A DNA stretch of 6,235 bases, from contig JAAYJJ010000216.1 in NCBI GenBank assembly GCA_012522985.1, forward strand, positions 1-6,235. The letters are read 5' to 3'. Positions 5,871-6,235 of the stretch are shown in pieces (within the stretch, counting starts at the first letter, position 1; each line of letters opens with the position of its first letter). The position numbers and the translations under genes were made by a program. Under the pieces are notes generated by a model. That model had not been told where the DNA came from and made no database searches. It worked only from the letters and a program-made list of their open reading frames with translations. Source of the stretch: Aliarcobacter butzleri. Lineage in GTDB: Bacteria; Campylobacterota; Campylobacteria; Campylobacterales; Arcobacteraceae.

Positions 5871-6209
5871 ATTATATCAAATGGGGATTTGAGAGTAGCT
5901 TAAAACGGTGATTGTGAATCATATTGTAGATACTTGATTATATCAAATGGGGATTTGAGAGTAGCTTAAAACTTTAGATGCTTTAACTTCACATACAACA
6001 AAATTATATCAAATGGGGATTTGAGAGTAGCTTAAAACGGGGTTGATAAAGTCTCACAACGAACTCCCATTATATCAAATGGGGATTTGAGAGTAGCTTA
6101 AAACACTACCTAACAACATACATATATCTTTGCTATTATATCAAATGGGGATTTGAGAGTAGCTTAAAACAGTTTCAGCAACATACTCTTCAACCTGTTC
6201 ATTATATCA
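5871..6209 (-). promoter_or_regulatory. Repeat-embedded extended -10 promoters, one per repeat
   Basis: On the - strand each repeat ends in TGATATAAT, a perfect extended -10 element (TGnTATAAT). The copies are at 5871-5879, 5937-5945, 6003-6011, 6069-6077, 6135-6143 and 6201-6209. Transcription would begin about 7 bases further on, inside each 30-base spacer, leaving a guide of about 24 bases. This is the arrangement established for Neisseria meningitidis type II-C arrays, where each crRNA has its own promoter. The element is seen directly; activity is inferred. Confidence 0.75.
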
Positions 6210-6235
6210 AATGGGGATTTGAGAGTAGCTTAAAA
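5871..6235 (-). CRISPR. Type II-C CRISPR array, six repeats and five spacers, open to the right
   Basis: Six 36-base repeats start at 5871, 5937, 6003, 6069, 6135 and 6201; the last lacks only its final C because the window ends. All visible repeat bases are identical. The + strand repeat begins ATTATATCAAATGGGG and ends AGTAGCTTAAAAC. Five different spacers of exactly 30 bases lie at 5907-5936, 5973-6002, 6039-6068, 6105-6134 and 6171-6200. In crRNA sense (- strand) the repeat starts GTTTTAAGC, the usual type II beginning, and ends TGATATAAT. This sets the guide direction as right to left, opposite to the cas genes. The repeat holds a short self-complementary core, TCAAAT-GGGG-ATTTGA. The far end of the array, and any leader there, are outside the window. 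Confidence 0.98.

Noticed and set aside
5871..6235. Array transcription on the + strand, in line with cas2
   Set aside because: The + strand repeat ends in TTAAAAC and lacks a promoter-like end. In the - sense it starts GTTTTAAGC and ends TGATATAAT, and the tracrRNA fits only that direction.

Overview
The window is a type II-C CRISPR-Cas locus, with the end of an unrelated membrane-transporter gene on its left edge. The DNA is very AT-rich, and the codon choice (AAA, ATA, TTA, AGA) and Cas9 lineage suggest a member of Campylobacterota, perhaps an Arcobacter-like genus. That placement is an inference from composition and protein character, not a match to a named genome.

Layout, left to right: (1) 1-467, the C-terminal part of a putative Na+/H+ antiporter, cut by the window edge; (2) 468-985, about 520 bases with no convincing gene, holding a terminator-like hairpin, several short dyads and the likely cas9 promoter; (3) 986-4498, cas9, 1170 codons, with the main nuclease residues present; (4) 4499-4602, the cas9-cas1 gap, which carries a + strand tracrRNA (anti-repeat, nexus-like hairpin, long 3' hairpin) and a 41-codon small ORF with a good ribosome binding site lying over the same DNA; (5) 4603-5475, cas1; (6) 5472-5822, cas2, overlapping cas1 by ATGA; (7) 5823-5870, a terminator-like hairpin followed by a 15-base inverted copy of one repeat end; (8) 5871-6235, a CRISPR array of six identical 36-bp repeats (the last missing one base at the window end) and five 30-bp spacers, continuing beyond the window.

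How it fits together: cas9, cas1 and cas2 run on the + strand and look like one operon. No csn2 or cas4 lies between cas2 and the array, which fits subtype II-C. The repeat in crRNA sense starts GTTTTAAGC and ends in a perfect extended -10 element, TGATATAAT, so the array should be read on the - strand, towards cas2, with a promoter in every repeat, as established for Neisseria meningitidis II-C. The tracrRNA anti-repeat at 4510-4546 pairs with almost the whole repeat, which would make an RNase III substrate and load Cas9.

The most interesting points are the cas9-cas1 junction, where tracrRNA, small ORF and cas1 start are superimposed and a 13-bp hairpin pairs the cas1 start codon, and the cas2-proximal array end, where an inverted partial repeat would make the last crRNA fold on itself into a repeat:anti-repeat hairpin resembling a natural single guide.
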